A stretch of DNA of 18,438 nt from Ophiocordyceps camponoti-saundersi (nom. inval.) (taxonomy: Eukaryota; Ascomycota; Sordariomycetes; Hypocreales; Ophiocordycipitaceae). The DNA lies in the NCBI GenBank assembly GCA_003339415.1, contig PDHQ01000508.1:1-18438 (forward strand), in the 5' to 3' direction. Position numbers and translations under genes: made by a program. How positions within the stretch are numbered: the first letter of the stretch is position 1; the number at the start of each line of letters is the position of its first letter. The notes beneath the pieces are model-generated. The model was given only the letters and a program-made list of their open reading frames with translations. It was not told where the DNA came from and ran no database searches. Positions 1 through 9,685 of this stretch are shown here, piece after piece.

Positions 1-81
1 AATAATCTAAATAAAAAAAAAACTTAATTTCTATATAGTATTTCTATCGCGCTATTTATTAGTATTTTTTTTATATTAAAA

Positions 82-262
82 TAGCTTACGTAAGCTAACT
101 AAAAATTTAGTCCTTTTAGTCTTTAGTCTTTAGTTAGTTAGTCCTTATATTTAAGGACTGACTAAAGTCCTTAGGCTGACTGACTAAAGACTGACTAAAA
201 GGTACGTACTTTTAGTCCGGACTTTTTTTAGTCAGTCCTAACTGACTAAAGACTGACTAATT
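82..262. repeat. Cluster of nested palindromes built on TTAGTCAGTC units
   Basis: The stretch is a patchwork of TTAGTC/GACTAA words in both orientations. A perfect 16-base palindrome, TAGCTTACGTAAGCTA, covers 82-97. A stem-loop at 134-165 has 14-base arms and a 4-base spacer; its single mismatch is T where C is expected before A, as RIP would give. AGTCCGGACT is a palindrome at 214-223, and CTAAAAG...CTTTTAG flanks GTACGTAC near 194-215. CTGACTGACTAA-type words repeat at about 175-200 and 240-260. Unlike the surrounding DNA, the cluster keeps several CpA and TpG steps. Its origin is unknown; a foldback element or a transposon terminus is possible. Confidence 0.75.
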
Positions 263-739
263 TTAAACCCTGTATAAAACCTAAGAAAAAATAAGATAAG
301 ACTTACTAAATACTTAATTTATACTTTAATATAATAATAAATTATATATAATATTAAGCTGATTAGATTAGTATAACTTTTACCTCCGTATAGAGAAAAT
401 AATATTAGAAATCTTTAAAGAATAAATTAAGAAAATATAACTTATATAATATACCCTTAAGGAAAAAGAAACTTAACTTTATATTATAATAATTAAAGCT
501 TACTATAAGGTGCCGGAACTTAAGCTAGTATTTCTTTTTATAAAGCTTTTATATAAAGAATTTTTCTTTATTTTTTATATATTACTCTAAGTTACCCTTA
601 ACTATAAGAAAATATCTAACTAATTCTTTATTAATTAATATTATTATATAAACTCCTTATAATTAAATTTACCTCGGCTAAAGTTTTATATAAGTAAATT
701 TAAATAAATTTAATAGAAAAACTACTATCTATTACTTTA

Positions 740-1200
740 TATAAAGAAGCGCTATTTTATTTATAAGAAAGAAAGATATTAGTTAATAAACTATAAGTAA
801 GGGGATTTCGATTACGCGAGAAAAATATATTTTACTTTATATAAAGAATTCTATAAGGACCCCCTTATAAATAATAAGTTTAACGCCTTCCTCCTTAAGT
901 ATAAAAAATATAATATTATTAATAACTTTAATAACTTATTATATAAGGAAGATAAGGACGCTCCTAAGAAAGCTACTTAATTTATCCTCTTAAGTACTCT
1001 TATATATCGATTTATAAGGGAAAATATTTTTATATAGTAGATTATATAACTAAGTAGTTAAGTCTTTCTTATAGATACTTATTATATAGAATACTAAGGA
1101 TAATTTTAAGATATAAGCGCTATAAATTTCTTTACTATTAGTAAAAACTAGGCTAAAGTATTTATATAAGAGAATCCGGATATATATATTAACTAAACCT
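740..1200 (+). pseudogene. Ruined gag region of the copia relic
   Basis: From position 804, in the frame starting at bases divisible by 3, the DNA reads DFDYARKIYFTLYKEFYKDP and continues through NKFNAFLLKYKKYNI and EDKDAPKKAT to about 1180, with only TAA/TAG stops at places that could have been Gln or Trp. The composition and the helical, charged character fit the capsid-like gag part of a copia polyprotein. This frame differs from that of the downstream pol relic. The N-terminal limit is uncertain because the sequence before 750 no longer reads clearly. The gag assignment rests mainly on position upstream of integrase. Confidence 0.55.
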
Positions 1201-1499
1201 TAAATATTACTATAATTAAGTTTAATAGCTTAGCTATTATAACCTTAATTAGCACGATTAATATTAATAGCCTTTTTAATATTATATAGTATTATATTCT
1301 TAATATTTTTACGCTATTCCTCTTTTCTCTTAAAGATATAAATTACTTAAGGGTATATTTTAATAATATTAGGAATATTATCGTATATAAAAATAAATAG
1401 ATAATTCCTATTATATAAAAATAAAGATATTTATTTTTTTATATATTTTTACGCGAAGCTACTTTTTTTTTATAAAGGTATAACTTTATTACTTATACC

Positions 1500-2060
1500 G
1501 TTACTTTAGATATCTTTATACGGAATATCTTCGTAACTTACTTCGGAACGTAAGATATAATAACGTCTCCGAAACTTTACTTTATATAATAAAGAAATTC
1601 TACTATTAATACTAAGTATATAATTCTTTATTATTACGATTTAAGTTCTTAATTAAAGATAATATATTTTTTAATTATAAAATTATTATAAATATTATAT
1701 AACTAAATAATAAGAATACTTTTTATATTATTAATAAGGCTATATTTTTCTAAGCTATAATTTTTATATAATCTCTTTTTACTTAAGATATTTAAAACGC
1801 TCTTTACTGCTATTAGATTATTATTTACTAAGGCCCCCCGGATATAATTATATATAACTTAAGTATAAACTTCTCTTTAAATAAGTTTTATTCCTTTATA
1901 TAAAGTATTAGTTCCTTATATAAAAAGATATTTATTAAAGCGTATTAGGTAATAAGTAAAGTTAAACGCTTATACGCGCCCCTTCGACGCGCGTATAATA
2001 TACTTAAAAATAACCTCTAAGACTAAGCTAATAATAATATAATTCTTTAGCTTATTATAA
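1500..2060 (+). pseudogene. Ruined gag-pre-integrase motif and integrase core
   Basis: In the frame beginning at 1502, a zinc-motif remnant at about 1580-1620 (KKFYY*Y*VYN, where Cys and His appear as Tyr and Gln as stop) is followed by the integrase core. The three catalytic acids can be located: the first Asp is now AAT (1691-1693), the second is AAC (1856-1858), within NLSINF for the family D-x-GTNF, and the Glu is AAA (1964-1966) within KVKR. The last two are exactly 35 codons apart, the DD35E spacing of retroelement integrases. YAPLRRAYNIL follows at 1973-2005. All three changes are G-to-A, so the enzyme is catalytically dead as well as interrupted by stops. Confidence 0.8.
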
Positions 2061-2639
2061 AATATTTAAATAATATAATAAGGCTTAATAGTTTTATATT
2101 TATATTTTTTATTTTTAGCGTATATTTTTAGATTTATAATACTTTACCCTTATCGCTTAATATTACTATACGAGTAATTATAATTTATAAAGCTATAAAG
2201 GTAATTTATAAGCTTTATACGAAAAAAAATATTAGCCGCGCGCTTATTATATAAAATAAACTACGCTTATATAAAAACTTAATATTTCTTTTATATTCCT
2301 AGGTTATAATTTAGCGTAAATACTATAGCTAGATAAAACTATATAAAATTATTTTAATTAAAAGGTAGTTAGTTTTTATCGAAGTTTCTAATAGCTTTAT
2401 AAAGTTTTATATAATATAAATTAAACTATATTATTTATTAAATAAAGCTCCCGCGAAAAAAAACGATATTTATATAAAAAAGTTTATTATTAAGATTCCG
2501 CGTTATAGCTTATAGGGATATAAGGATTTTACTAACTATATAGTAAATTTATCTATTTCCTTCGCTTTCTTATTAGAGAAAGAGATAAAGAATACTGCCC
2601 TTATTATATAACTTTATTAAGATAGTATTATTATAACTC

Positions 2640-3450
2640 CCAGCCTCCTATTTAAGGAATTAGACCGCGCTAAAATTAAAAATCTTATTATTAAAAATAT
2701 TTTTATTTTTATATAATATAACCTAGCTAAATATAAAAAGCTATATATTTTTTATATAAAGCTTATATAAGAAATTAAGAATAAGATTATAAAGCTATAT
2801 AAGAAATTATAACTTATTATATAAAATTATATTAATACCGATAAAGCTATTATATTTACTTAATTTTTTATAATCTTATAAATAAGCTAAAAGCTAATTC
2901 TTACTTTAAGCTTTTCTCTTATATAATTATATAATATATACGCTAAACTTTAGAATATTACTTAAGCATATATATAATCTTATAACTGCTTAATAAGGCT
3001 AATCTTTATATAATTACCGAAAGAATTAAAAAACTATTTTCTAAAAAGTATTATTTTATATATTTATTACCCGCTTTATAATATTATAAAATTAAGTATT
3101 TATTAGTTTAAGATATATTATAAGTATTATTATATAAACTTAAAAATAATAACTTTAATATATTACTTATACCTCTTTTTTATATTTTTTAGCTTAGACT
3201 TTTTTAGCCTTAGAAGAATATAAATAGATAATACGCTTTCCTTTATTTTGCTTATTTTCTTAGCCCTTAAAGAAAAGTCCCTTAAGTAGTAGAACTTTTA
3301 TATAATGCTAAAAATATACCTCTTATATAAGACGCCGATCGAATTTAATAGCGGATAAATTTCCCTTAAAGGCGATAATATTCTTTTTACGTAGAAAAGC
3401 TAAGCTAAGGTATTATAGATTATTAACTTAGCTAGAGAAAACGCCTTATA
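2640..3450 (+). pseudogene. Ruined reverse transcriptase domain
   Basis: This part lies in the same frame as the integrase relic. The readable stretch PKELKNYF, near 3015, precedes a PLYxIPEAG-like region (about 3060-3100), which in this fungal copia lineage belongs to the RT palm. The catalytic Asp-Asp pair appears as IDNT at 3224-3235: the first Asp codon GAT (3227-3229) survives and the second is AAT (3230-3232). As I recall, this lineage has Gln-Thr-Asp-Asp-Thr in place of the usual Tyr-x-Asp-Asp. Many in-frame TAA codons interrupt the domain. The domain limits are approximate. Confidence 0.7.
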
Positions 3451-3451
3451 A

Positions 3452-4135
3452 GCGTATTTTTCGTAACGCGTATAAGGAGCGTATATCTCGTTAATTTACT
3501 AGCTTAAAGTAATATATAACCTCTTAGCTATTACTTAAGTTTAGGAACTAATAAAGGAAGATTATAACGCCCTAAACGCTTATATATAATAGTAAATTAA
3601 GAATACTAACTAAGGACTATATTTTATCCCTCTTAACTTTCCTTATATAAAGCTTTAGATTTTTACTAATAGCTTATTTATAAATAATAAAAACTTATTT
3701 TTATAAATAGAATTTATAATTATACTAAGTAAAAAAGTAGCTTATATAAAAAATAAAATCTTTATTTATAATAATATTATATACTAATCTTTAATAAAAT
3801 ATAAGAGAGTAACGTATAATATACTTATAAGTAAGCTATACGGTATTATATAAGGATTTAATAGTAAAATCGCCTTTAATATTATATTTTAGAAAATTAT
3901 ATAAAGCCTTTTATAACTAAATATCCCTTTTATATTTTATATAAACTTATACTCTTTTTATAATAACTTAGTTAAGCTTAGTAATATAAGGGAAAAAAGG
4001 CTTAAAATTAATATTATAGCTTTATATAAATTATATAAAAAAAAGAAAATTACTAAGATATTCTAAATCGATAATAAAGATAACTAAGTAAACGCTATAA
4101 TAAAAAAAATCTAAATAACGCTATTATATAACTAA
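3452..4135 (+). pseudogene. Ruined RNase H domain, C-terminus of the copia polyprotein
   Basis: This is the best-preserved part of the relic, still in the pol frame. It reads KEDYNALNAYI near 3553-3585, NNKNL near 3680, KYKRVTYNIL near 3797-3830, KLYGII near 3833-3850, LVKLSNIREKRLKINIIAL at about 3968-4024 and IDNKDN at 4067-4084. Family active-site acids can be placed: Asp now AAT (3668-3670), Glu now AAG (3833-3835), Asp now AAC (3944-3946) and Asp now AAC (4091-4093), within the segment matching the family motif Asn-Pro-Ala-Asp-Ala-Met-Thr-Lys. All four changes are G-to-A. The pattern is specific enough that I am confident of the family. Confidence 0.85.
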
Positions 4136-4260
4136 TTACGATAAAAAAGATTATAATTAGGATAAAAGTAGTTATTAAAAAACTTACGCTACTGCCGCCG
4201 CCCCCTAAGCTTATAAATTTAACGCTATACGAAAAAAGTAAAATAGCTACCGCTCTTTAC

Positions 4261-5712
4261 CTTATATCGCTTAATAATAGCGAGAGCAAACTGCTAGTAA
4301 TATAATAAGTTTATCGTTATTATCTTTATTATTATCTTTTTCTTTATCTAAGTCCTAATTTAACTTATTATTATTATTACCGCTATCTTCCCCCTCCCCC
4401 TCTTTTTTTTTCTTTTTTATTATTATTATTATTTTTATCTTTATTATCTTTATCGTTATCTTCTTTCTTATTTTTATTTTTATCTTTATTATTATCTAAC
4501 TAGAAATAATTATAATATTAGCTTTTTAAATTTTAAATATAAAGCTTATAAGCCCCGCTTTAATAGTAATAAATATAACGGTAACTTAAAAATAAACTAT
4601 TACTATAATAAAGGTAATAGCGGGCGTAAGGCCCTTATACTAAGTATTAACCAGCTAACTAAATTATTACTACTTAAAAATAGCTAAGGTAGCGTATAAC
4701 TTTAAAGATTAGCTTAAAAGCTATCTCTTTAGCGCGGAGGCGTAAAGCTATATCGTAAAAGGTTACTAAAAGGTAATAACGCTCCTTATTTTATTATGTA
4801 ATTAGCTTATATTTACGAAAATACTTTATATAAAAGGAATATATACGCTAATCGCCGCTTAAAAAAACTTAGTATAGATAATATTATCGCTTCTTAAAAT
4901 AATAATAATAGTCTTATTAAAAAGGGGAAGGCGCTTAAGGATTATTATAATAAATATAATTATTATATAATTACTTATTTTTCTTATTTTTCTTTTTATT
5001 TTTATTTTTCTTTATTATTATATAAAAAGGCGAAAGCTACAGCGGTAAAAAAAGATAATAATAATAATAATAATATTCTTATTATTATAGTTACTATTAC
5101 GAAAAATAAAGGTAGGAAGAAATCTTCTTTTATATAAAATAGAAAGAAAGGTGCTTTTTATAATTAGTAAAGCTTACTAGCTACGAATAGTAGCGCGAAA
5201 ATTTCTACTAACTAGCGCTTTTTTTCGCACTTTCTCTCTCTTATACTTTTAGCTATAGCTATAAATATTACTTTATATAGATTTCTCTAATATTATAATA
5301 ATAACTTTTTTTAGCGTATAAAGCTAATAGATTACTCTCTTTAAAAGTAACTTTTCTCCTTTACTATATAAATATCTTCTTATATAAATAAGCTATATCT
5401 AATATTTTATAATTTATAATAATTTATATTATAAGTTAATTTTAACTATATAAGTATTACTAACGCCTAACGACGCCGCACGCTTATTAAGGAAGCTATA
5501 TAATATGTTATAAAGAAAAATTATAAGTATTAAGGTATTATAAGATACCTTAATAGCCTTATATTATCCTTATAGCTTTATGCCTTATATAGCTTACTTA
5601 AGTTAGTAGGACTTTTTATACGGGATCCTCCTAATCTTATAATATTACTCTTTATTTTATATATTCCTTAATTAATACTTTATGTATTTAAATAGGTATT
5701 TAAATAGCTATC
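4261..5712. other. AT-rich stretch with low-complexity tracts, no assignable gene
   Basis: About 1.4 kb with no ORF or relic that I can name. 4310-4500 is strongly pyrimidine-rich on the plus strand, with many TTATTATC/TTTATC words and a C-rich run at about 4390-4402; read on the minus strand it is mainly Asp/Asn/Lys codons. An (AAT)n microsatellite lies at about 5055-5075. CpC runs survive because CpC is not a RIP target. The stretch may include the 3' LTR of the copia relic or parts of another element, but I could not show this. Confidence 0.6.
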
Positions 5713-5758
5713 CCCTTTATATAGTAATATAAAGGCCCTTTATATAGTAATATAAAGG
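5713..5758. repeat. Perfect 23-base tandem duplication of a palindrome
   Basis: Two identical 23-base units lie directly head to tail (5713-5735 and 5736-5758). Each contains the inverted pair CCTTTATAT / ATATAAAGG around the 4-base centre AGTA, so each unit can fold as a hairpin. The following 120 bases keep more CpA and TpG than the rest of the flank. Perfect identity suggests the duplication is younger than the surrounding RIP. Confidence 0.85.
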
Positions 5759-6129
5759 GCATTGCGATACTATACTCTTTTCTAAGACCCCCCCTTGTTA
5801 CTAGTAATAGATAGCCTGTTTAATAAATATAATAAGTATTAGGTTTTTATTTTTAAGCGGTGCTAAGAGGGTTTATCTAGCTATATTATTATAATTTATA
5901 AAAGCTAAAATTATCTTTTATTCTTTCTTATTTAAGGACTAATTATAATTATAAATAGTAAGGCTTTAAATTTTCTAAATTAAGTCTAATATAAAAGATC
6001 CTAGCTAATTCTTAACTTAATATATTAATAAATATTTAATATAGCTTCCTACTCTAATAAATTTATAAGGAAAACTTAGTAATATAGTAATATAGAAAGT
6101 ATATAATCTAAAAAAAAGCTCTCCGGTCC

Positions 6130-7300
6130 CTAAGTTATAATAAGCAAAGCTTAGTTTCTTATTATAAATTGCTAAAAGGTAGTTATTAGTATAGTAAGTA
6201 AGTTTATTATAATAATAGCACTTATAACCTTTTTTACCTAAGATTATATTAATATTTAATTTATTATTAGATTTATCTATCTTATATATTATAATATTAG
6301 TAATAATAAGGGATTTATCTGATTAAGTTTTATAAGTTAAGGTATTTTAATTTTAACCTTATTAGCTAAGCTATAAATATTATTTTATATATTAGCTAAG
6401 TTAATAAAGAGAGTATTTATTTATTTAGCTAAGTTATAAATAATCGCGCCCTTAAAGTAATTATATTACCCCTTATTAATAGTCTTAATATAAGTTTTCT
6501 TATAAATCCTTTCTAGGGTTATTAGTTACTTTTTTTCTAGAAAAAGCTTAATAGCCTTTTCCTAACTTTAATAAAGCTTTTAATTATAGAGATTTATAAC
6601 AAGCTAATAGCGTAAATCTTTAAGATAAGGTTTAAGGTAGCTTTAAATATTTTTATAAGCTAGCTATAAGGTATAGCTATTATATTTTTATAAGTAAAAT
6701 TATTCCTTTTAAGGATTCTAACTTAGAGTTTCTTTAATAAGGTATTAAAAATATTCTTAAATTTAGTAATAATAAGCTTATAATTAGTTTTATATTTTTT
6801 ATAATAAAGATAATTCTAAGTTTAAATCTAATTAGAGACCTATTTTATAATCTTAAGTTTTTTTATATTATAATTCTTAATCTTTTTATTTAAAGTACTT
6901 TTCTAAGCTAAATCTAATATATTATAATATTTAATTATAATATTCTTAGCTACTTTTTAAAGCTAATCTTTAGTTAAAATCTTTATATTTATTATTTTTT
7001 TATCGTTAATATAATCTTTAAGCTATTTAATTATTATAGCGTTTTTAATATTTATATTTTTTATCTTTTTTTAAAGCGGTTAAGAAACTTAGTTATATTT
7101 TAACTAATAAATTTTATAATAAGCGGTAAAGCCGGCTAAATATTAATAATTTTAAATTTTCTTAATTATCTTATTTTTAAGAGTTATTATCGTAATTTTT
7201 ATATTATTAAAGCTAGCTAAATAAGTATAATTAATTAGTTAAGCTAAGTTTTTAGAAGAAAAAGTAGTATAAATCTTAGGAGGGTAAGGTAATTAGTTTT
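6130..7300 (-). pseudogene. RIP-ruined gag-like relic with a CCHC zinc knuckle
   Basis: On the minus strand the stretch 6179-6220 reads CYYYNKLTYYTNNY. This fits the retroelement zinc knuckle Cys-x2-Cys-x4-His-x4-Cys if the second and fourth Cys and the His all became Tyr, which is what G-to-A (TGY to TAY) and C-to-T (CAY to TAY) changes produce. Minus-strand sequence from about 6660 down to 6420 reads as a charged helical protein with only Gln/Trp-type stops, including SYLKPYLKDLRY and EKAIKLFLEKK, but in a different frame from the knuckle. I cannot say which element class it is, and I found no matching polymerase. A gypsy gag or a non-autonomous element is possible. Confidence 0.45.
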
Positions 7301-8930
7301 ATAATAAAATAGTATTTTATTATAATATAGCTATTTTAGAAAAAGAAAAGATAAGAATAATATTTCTTAGATAATAATATAAGATATAAGCTTAAGAAAA
7401 AATAAGGAATATAAGTATTAAGATACTAAAGTAAAAAGGCTTATAAAAAATAAAAATAAGCTAGAAAAATATATATAAAATTAATTTACTTAAAAGAATT
7501 ATTTATAAGCTATTAATATTATATTATAATAATAATTAATTATTAATTAAATAGTTATAGTTATTTAATATTTTAAATCTCCTTTTTAAAAAAATAATAT
7601 TCTTAAAAATAAGCTAGTAAAATAAGATTATAATTCTTATTTATAGTTTAAACTTAATTTAGCTATTATTTTTCTTATTTAATATAAAAATATTACTTTA
7701 TAAGCGGTCTCTACGCTAATTAATTATATTAAATAATTTTTACTTTTTTACTAACCCCCGCTTTAGTTATAATTATATAAGTAACTAGCTTATATATAAA
7801 AATAAAATCTCTTTCGCTAGTATTAAGGATATAACTTATTTTTTAACCTTCTAATTAGTTTATTATAATTTATAAAAAGTAGCTATTATTTTAATATTAC
7901 CTTTTTTAATTATCGAGCTTAATAGATTACGCCTTAGAGATAAATTTTAGTAAGGGAAGAAAGATACCTTAAGTAAGTATAATAAATACTTAAGGGGCGT
8001 AACTTTTTAAGTAACTAAAGTTTTTAACTAATATAAAGGGGGATCTCTAGCTATAAGGAGAGGGGCTAGATAGTAATTTTTTATAAAAAAGATAATAAGA
8101 AGTTATTTTCTTATATAAAAATAAGAAAAGAAAGAAAGAAAAAAATAGGAACTATTTATATAAATATTAAAAACTTTAAAATAAGTATTTAAATTAGTAA
8201 TTTAGGATATAAAAATAGAAAGTTTAAAATAAAGTTATAATTCTATATAATAGAGTTTTTATTATAAGTCTTTTCTAAAACTTAATTTATAATATATAAC
8301 TTTTAAAATAGCTATAAAAATAAGCTTAAGGGCTAATTCTTACTAAATTTTTTCCTTTAATAAGGAAACTAAACTATACTATATACTTAATAATAGCCCT
8401 TATCTTATTATTATTACCTTTATAATCCTAAAGTATTAAAGTATTAAAGAATTAAAAAAACTTAAAGGACTTTTTAATTATAGCTTATATAAGCTTTTAA
8501 TAATAAGCTATCTTAGTTTAGCGTTATTTTTCTTAAGGCGTGTCTTTTACCGCTGCTAAAGTATCTTAAAAAGTACTTTTATTACTAAGAAATTATCTAT
8601 AGAAGAAGGGGGGTTTTCCTACTTACTTTATTAATATTATTAGCTTATACTTATTATTTAATTACCTCTCCTACTTTTAATTTTTTATTTTTTTCTTTTA
8701 TTTAACTATTATATAATACTTCTCTTCCTACTTTATTACGTAATATTTTCTATAATCCGTTACTATTTATTTCTACTATATATAACCTTTTAAATTTTTC
8801 GCTTCTAAAATTAGTATATAATAACTTTCTCTCTTTATATACTATATATAAAATTTTCTCTTATACTAGCGCCTTAAATTTAATTAAATAAGCTTAAAAA
8901 TAGTAAAAATAAAAGTATTATAAACTTTAG
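7301..8930. other. RIP-saturated stretch without recognisable relic
   Basis: AT-rich, stop-dense DNA nearly lacking CpA/TpG. I could not recover a protein motif on either strand. A short island around 8540-8560 keeps a few TpG and GC-richer words (GCGTGTC, CCGCTGCT). Nothing else supports a feature. Confidence 0.6.
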
Positions 8931-9179
8931 TGTAGCGGAAGCGTATTTTATTATTATTATTAGTACACTAGTGACTACGTGAGCTGCTAGAACCTTGATA
9001 ATAAGTCGGGTAGGAAAAACTATTTAAAGGAAGTAAAACCCCTTACTATGCCGTAGAACCGCGCGGAAGCGTATTAGAAGTCGCTTATAACCTATTAGCG
9101 GTTATATAAGGCACGTATAAGCTATCTTATATATATACTCGTATATATATATATATATATTAGGTCTATAGATGCTACG
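8931..9179 (+). mobile_element. Solo or truncated LTR at the edge of the gene island
   Basis: The stretch starts TGTAGC and ends GCTACG, nearly perfect inverted termini of the TG...CA class typical of LTRs. The final CA appears as CG, a single difference. GCGGAAGCGTATT occurs twice inside it (8935-8947 and 9063-9075). An alternating TA run covers 9142-9160. It keeps about seven CpA/TpG steps, so it is much less mutated than the DNA to its left. No primer-binding site follows 9179, no clear polypurine tract precedes 8931, and I see no matching 5-base target duplication. It is therefore most likely a solo LTR or a remnant. Whether it belongs to the copia relic is unknown. Confidence 0.6.
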
Positions 9180-9685
9180 GTGGCTAGCCTAGGATATGTG
9201 AGGTTGTGCGATGTCCAGCGGGGCTGGTCACGTGTGGTGCTCCCACCACTCAACAGCTATATGTACACACTTGCAGAAGTACCCGCTTACTCGGTGGCCT
9301 CTAATGGTAGGTCCTACCCGTGGTGGTCGAGATAGTAATTTACTTTTTCAACTAGCCATGGACTGCCGTGGCTCCCGCATGCCAGCCATGTCCCTGTCTA
9401 TCCGTTGGATACGAACTTATGTACGATAATCTCCAATTCAAGTGGTATAGCTTTGCCCTAGGTGGGTACTCGAATCGGAGCGGCAACATCCGCTTCGTCA
9501 CTCGTCCTTTTTTTTCTCTTCGCCCCCTCCCTGCTTGTTCCTATTTTTTTTCTTCCTCTCTGCCCGTTCCAAGCAGTTCACCAGACCTTCGTGGCTCTCC
9601 TGTGGTTGCCACATGCTTGGGGCCGTCCTTCGATTCCAATTGATCGTTTCGTTTGTGTTTGTAATCCTGCCACGGGGTGGAAAAT
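9180..9685 (+). promoter_or_regulatory. Upstream region of clu1
   Basis: About 500 bases of normal composition between the LTR and the first in-frame ATG of clu1. A pyrimidine-rich tract at about 9498-9570, a common fungal element just upstream of transcription starts, is the best promoter landmark. CCAAT occurs at 9433-9437 and 9636-9640, and an E-box CACGTG at 9229-9234. No clear TATA box was found. An ATG at 9613-9615 lies out of frame and would open a short overlapping ORF if included in the mRNA. Small ORFs here look like chance. All functional assignments are inferred from motifs. Confidence 0.5.

Larger units (their letters stand above)
600..4260 (+). mobile_element. RIP-killed Ty1/copia-type retrotransposon relic
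   Basis: Reading through the stops gives a full Ty1/copia polyprotein order: gag, gag-pre-integrase zinc motif, integrase, reverse transcriptase, RNase H. Integrase lying before RT identifies copia rather than gypsy, where it lies after RNase H. From about 1500 to 4130 the frame is constant, so decay was by substitution and not by indels. Most stops are TAA or TAG where Gln or Trp is expected, and Cys to Tyr, Thr to Ile, Asp to Asn and Glu to Lys are the common changes, all C-to-T or G-to-A. I could not find paired LTRs, so the ends are approximate. No product is possible. Confidence 0.85.
1..8930. repeat. RIP-saturated AT-rich flank made of dead transposons
   Basis: This stretch is extremely AT-rich, dense in stops in all frames, and nearly free of CpA and TpG. 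By eye, 1021-1620 holds one CpA, no TpG and about 13 CpG. RIP in ascomycetes converts CpA to TpA on both strands of repeated DNA, so this pattern is its expected end product. Within it I can recognise a copia-type relic (about 600-4260), a zinc-knuckle gag-like relic on the minus strand (about 6130-7300), and a few short palindromes and microsatellites. The rest cannot be assigned. The boundary with normal-composition DNA falls at about 9120-9180. Confidence 0.9.

Noticed and set aside
5850..8560. A DNA transposon bounded by similar words (GCGGTGCTAAGAG near 5859, CCGCTGCTAAAG near 8549)
   Set aside because: The words are in the same orientation and only partly alike, and no transposase motif was found between them.
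1..8930. Mitochondrial DNA or an AT-rich plasmid as the source of the flank
   Set aside because: CpA/TpG loss with retained CpG, stop-riddled copia domains and direct continuity with nuclear genes point to RIP in nuclear DNA.
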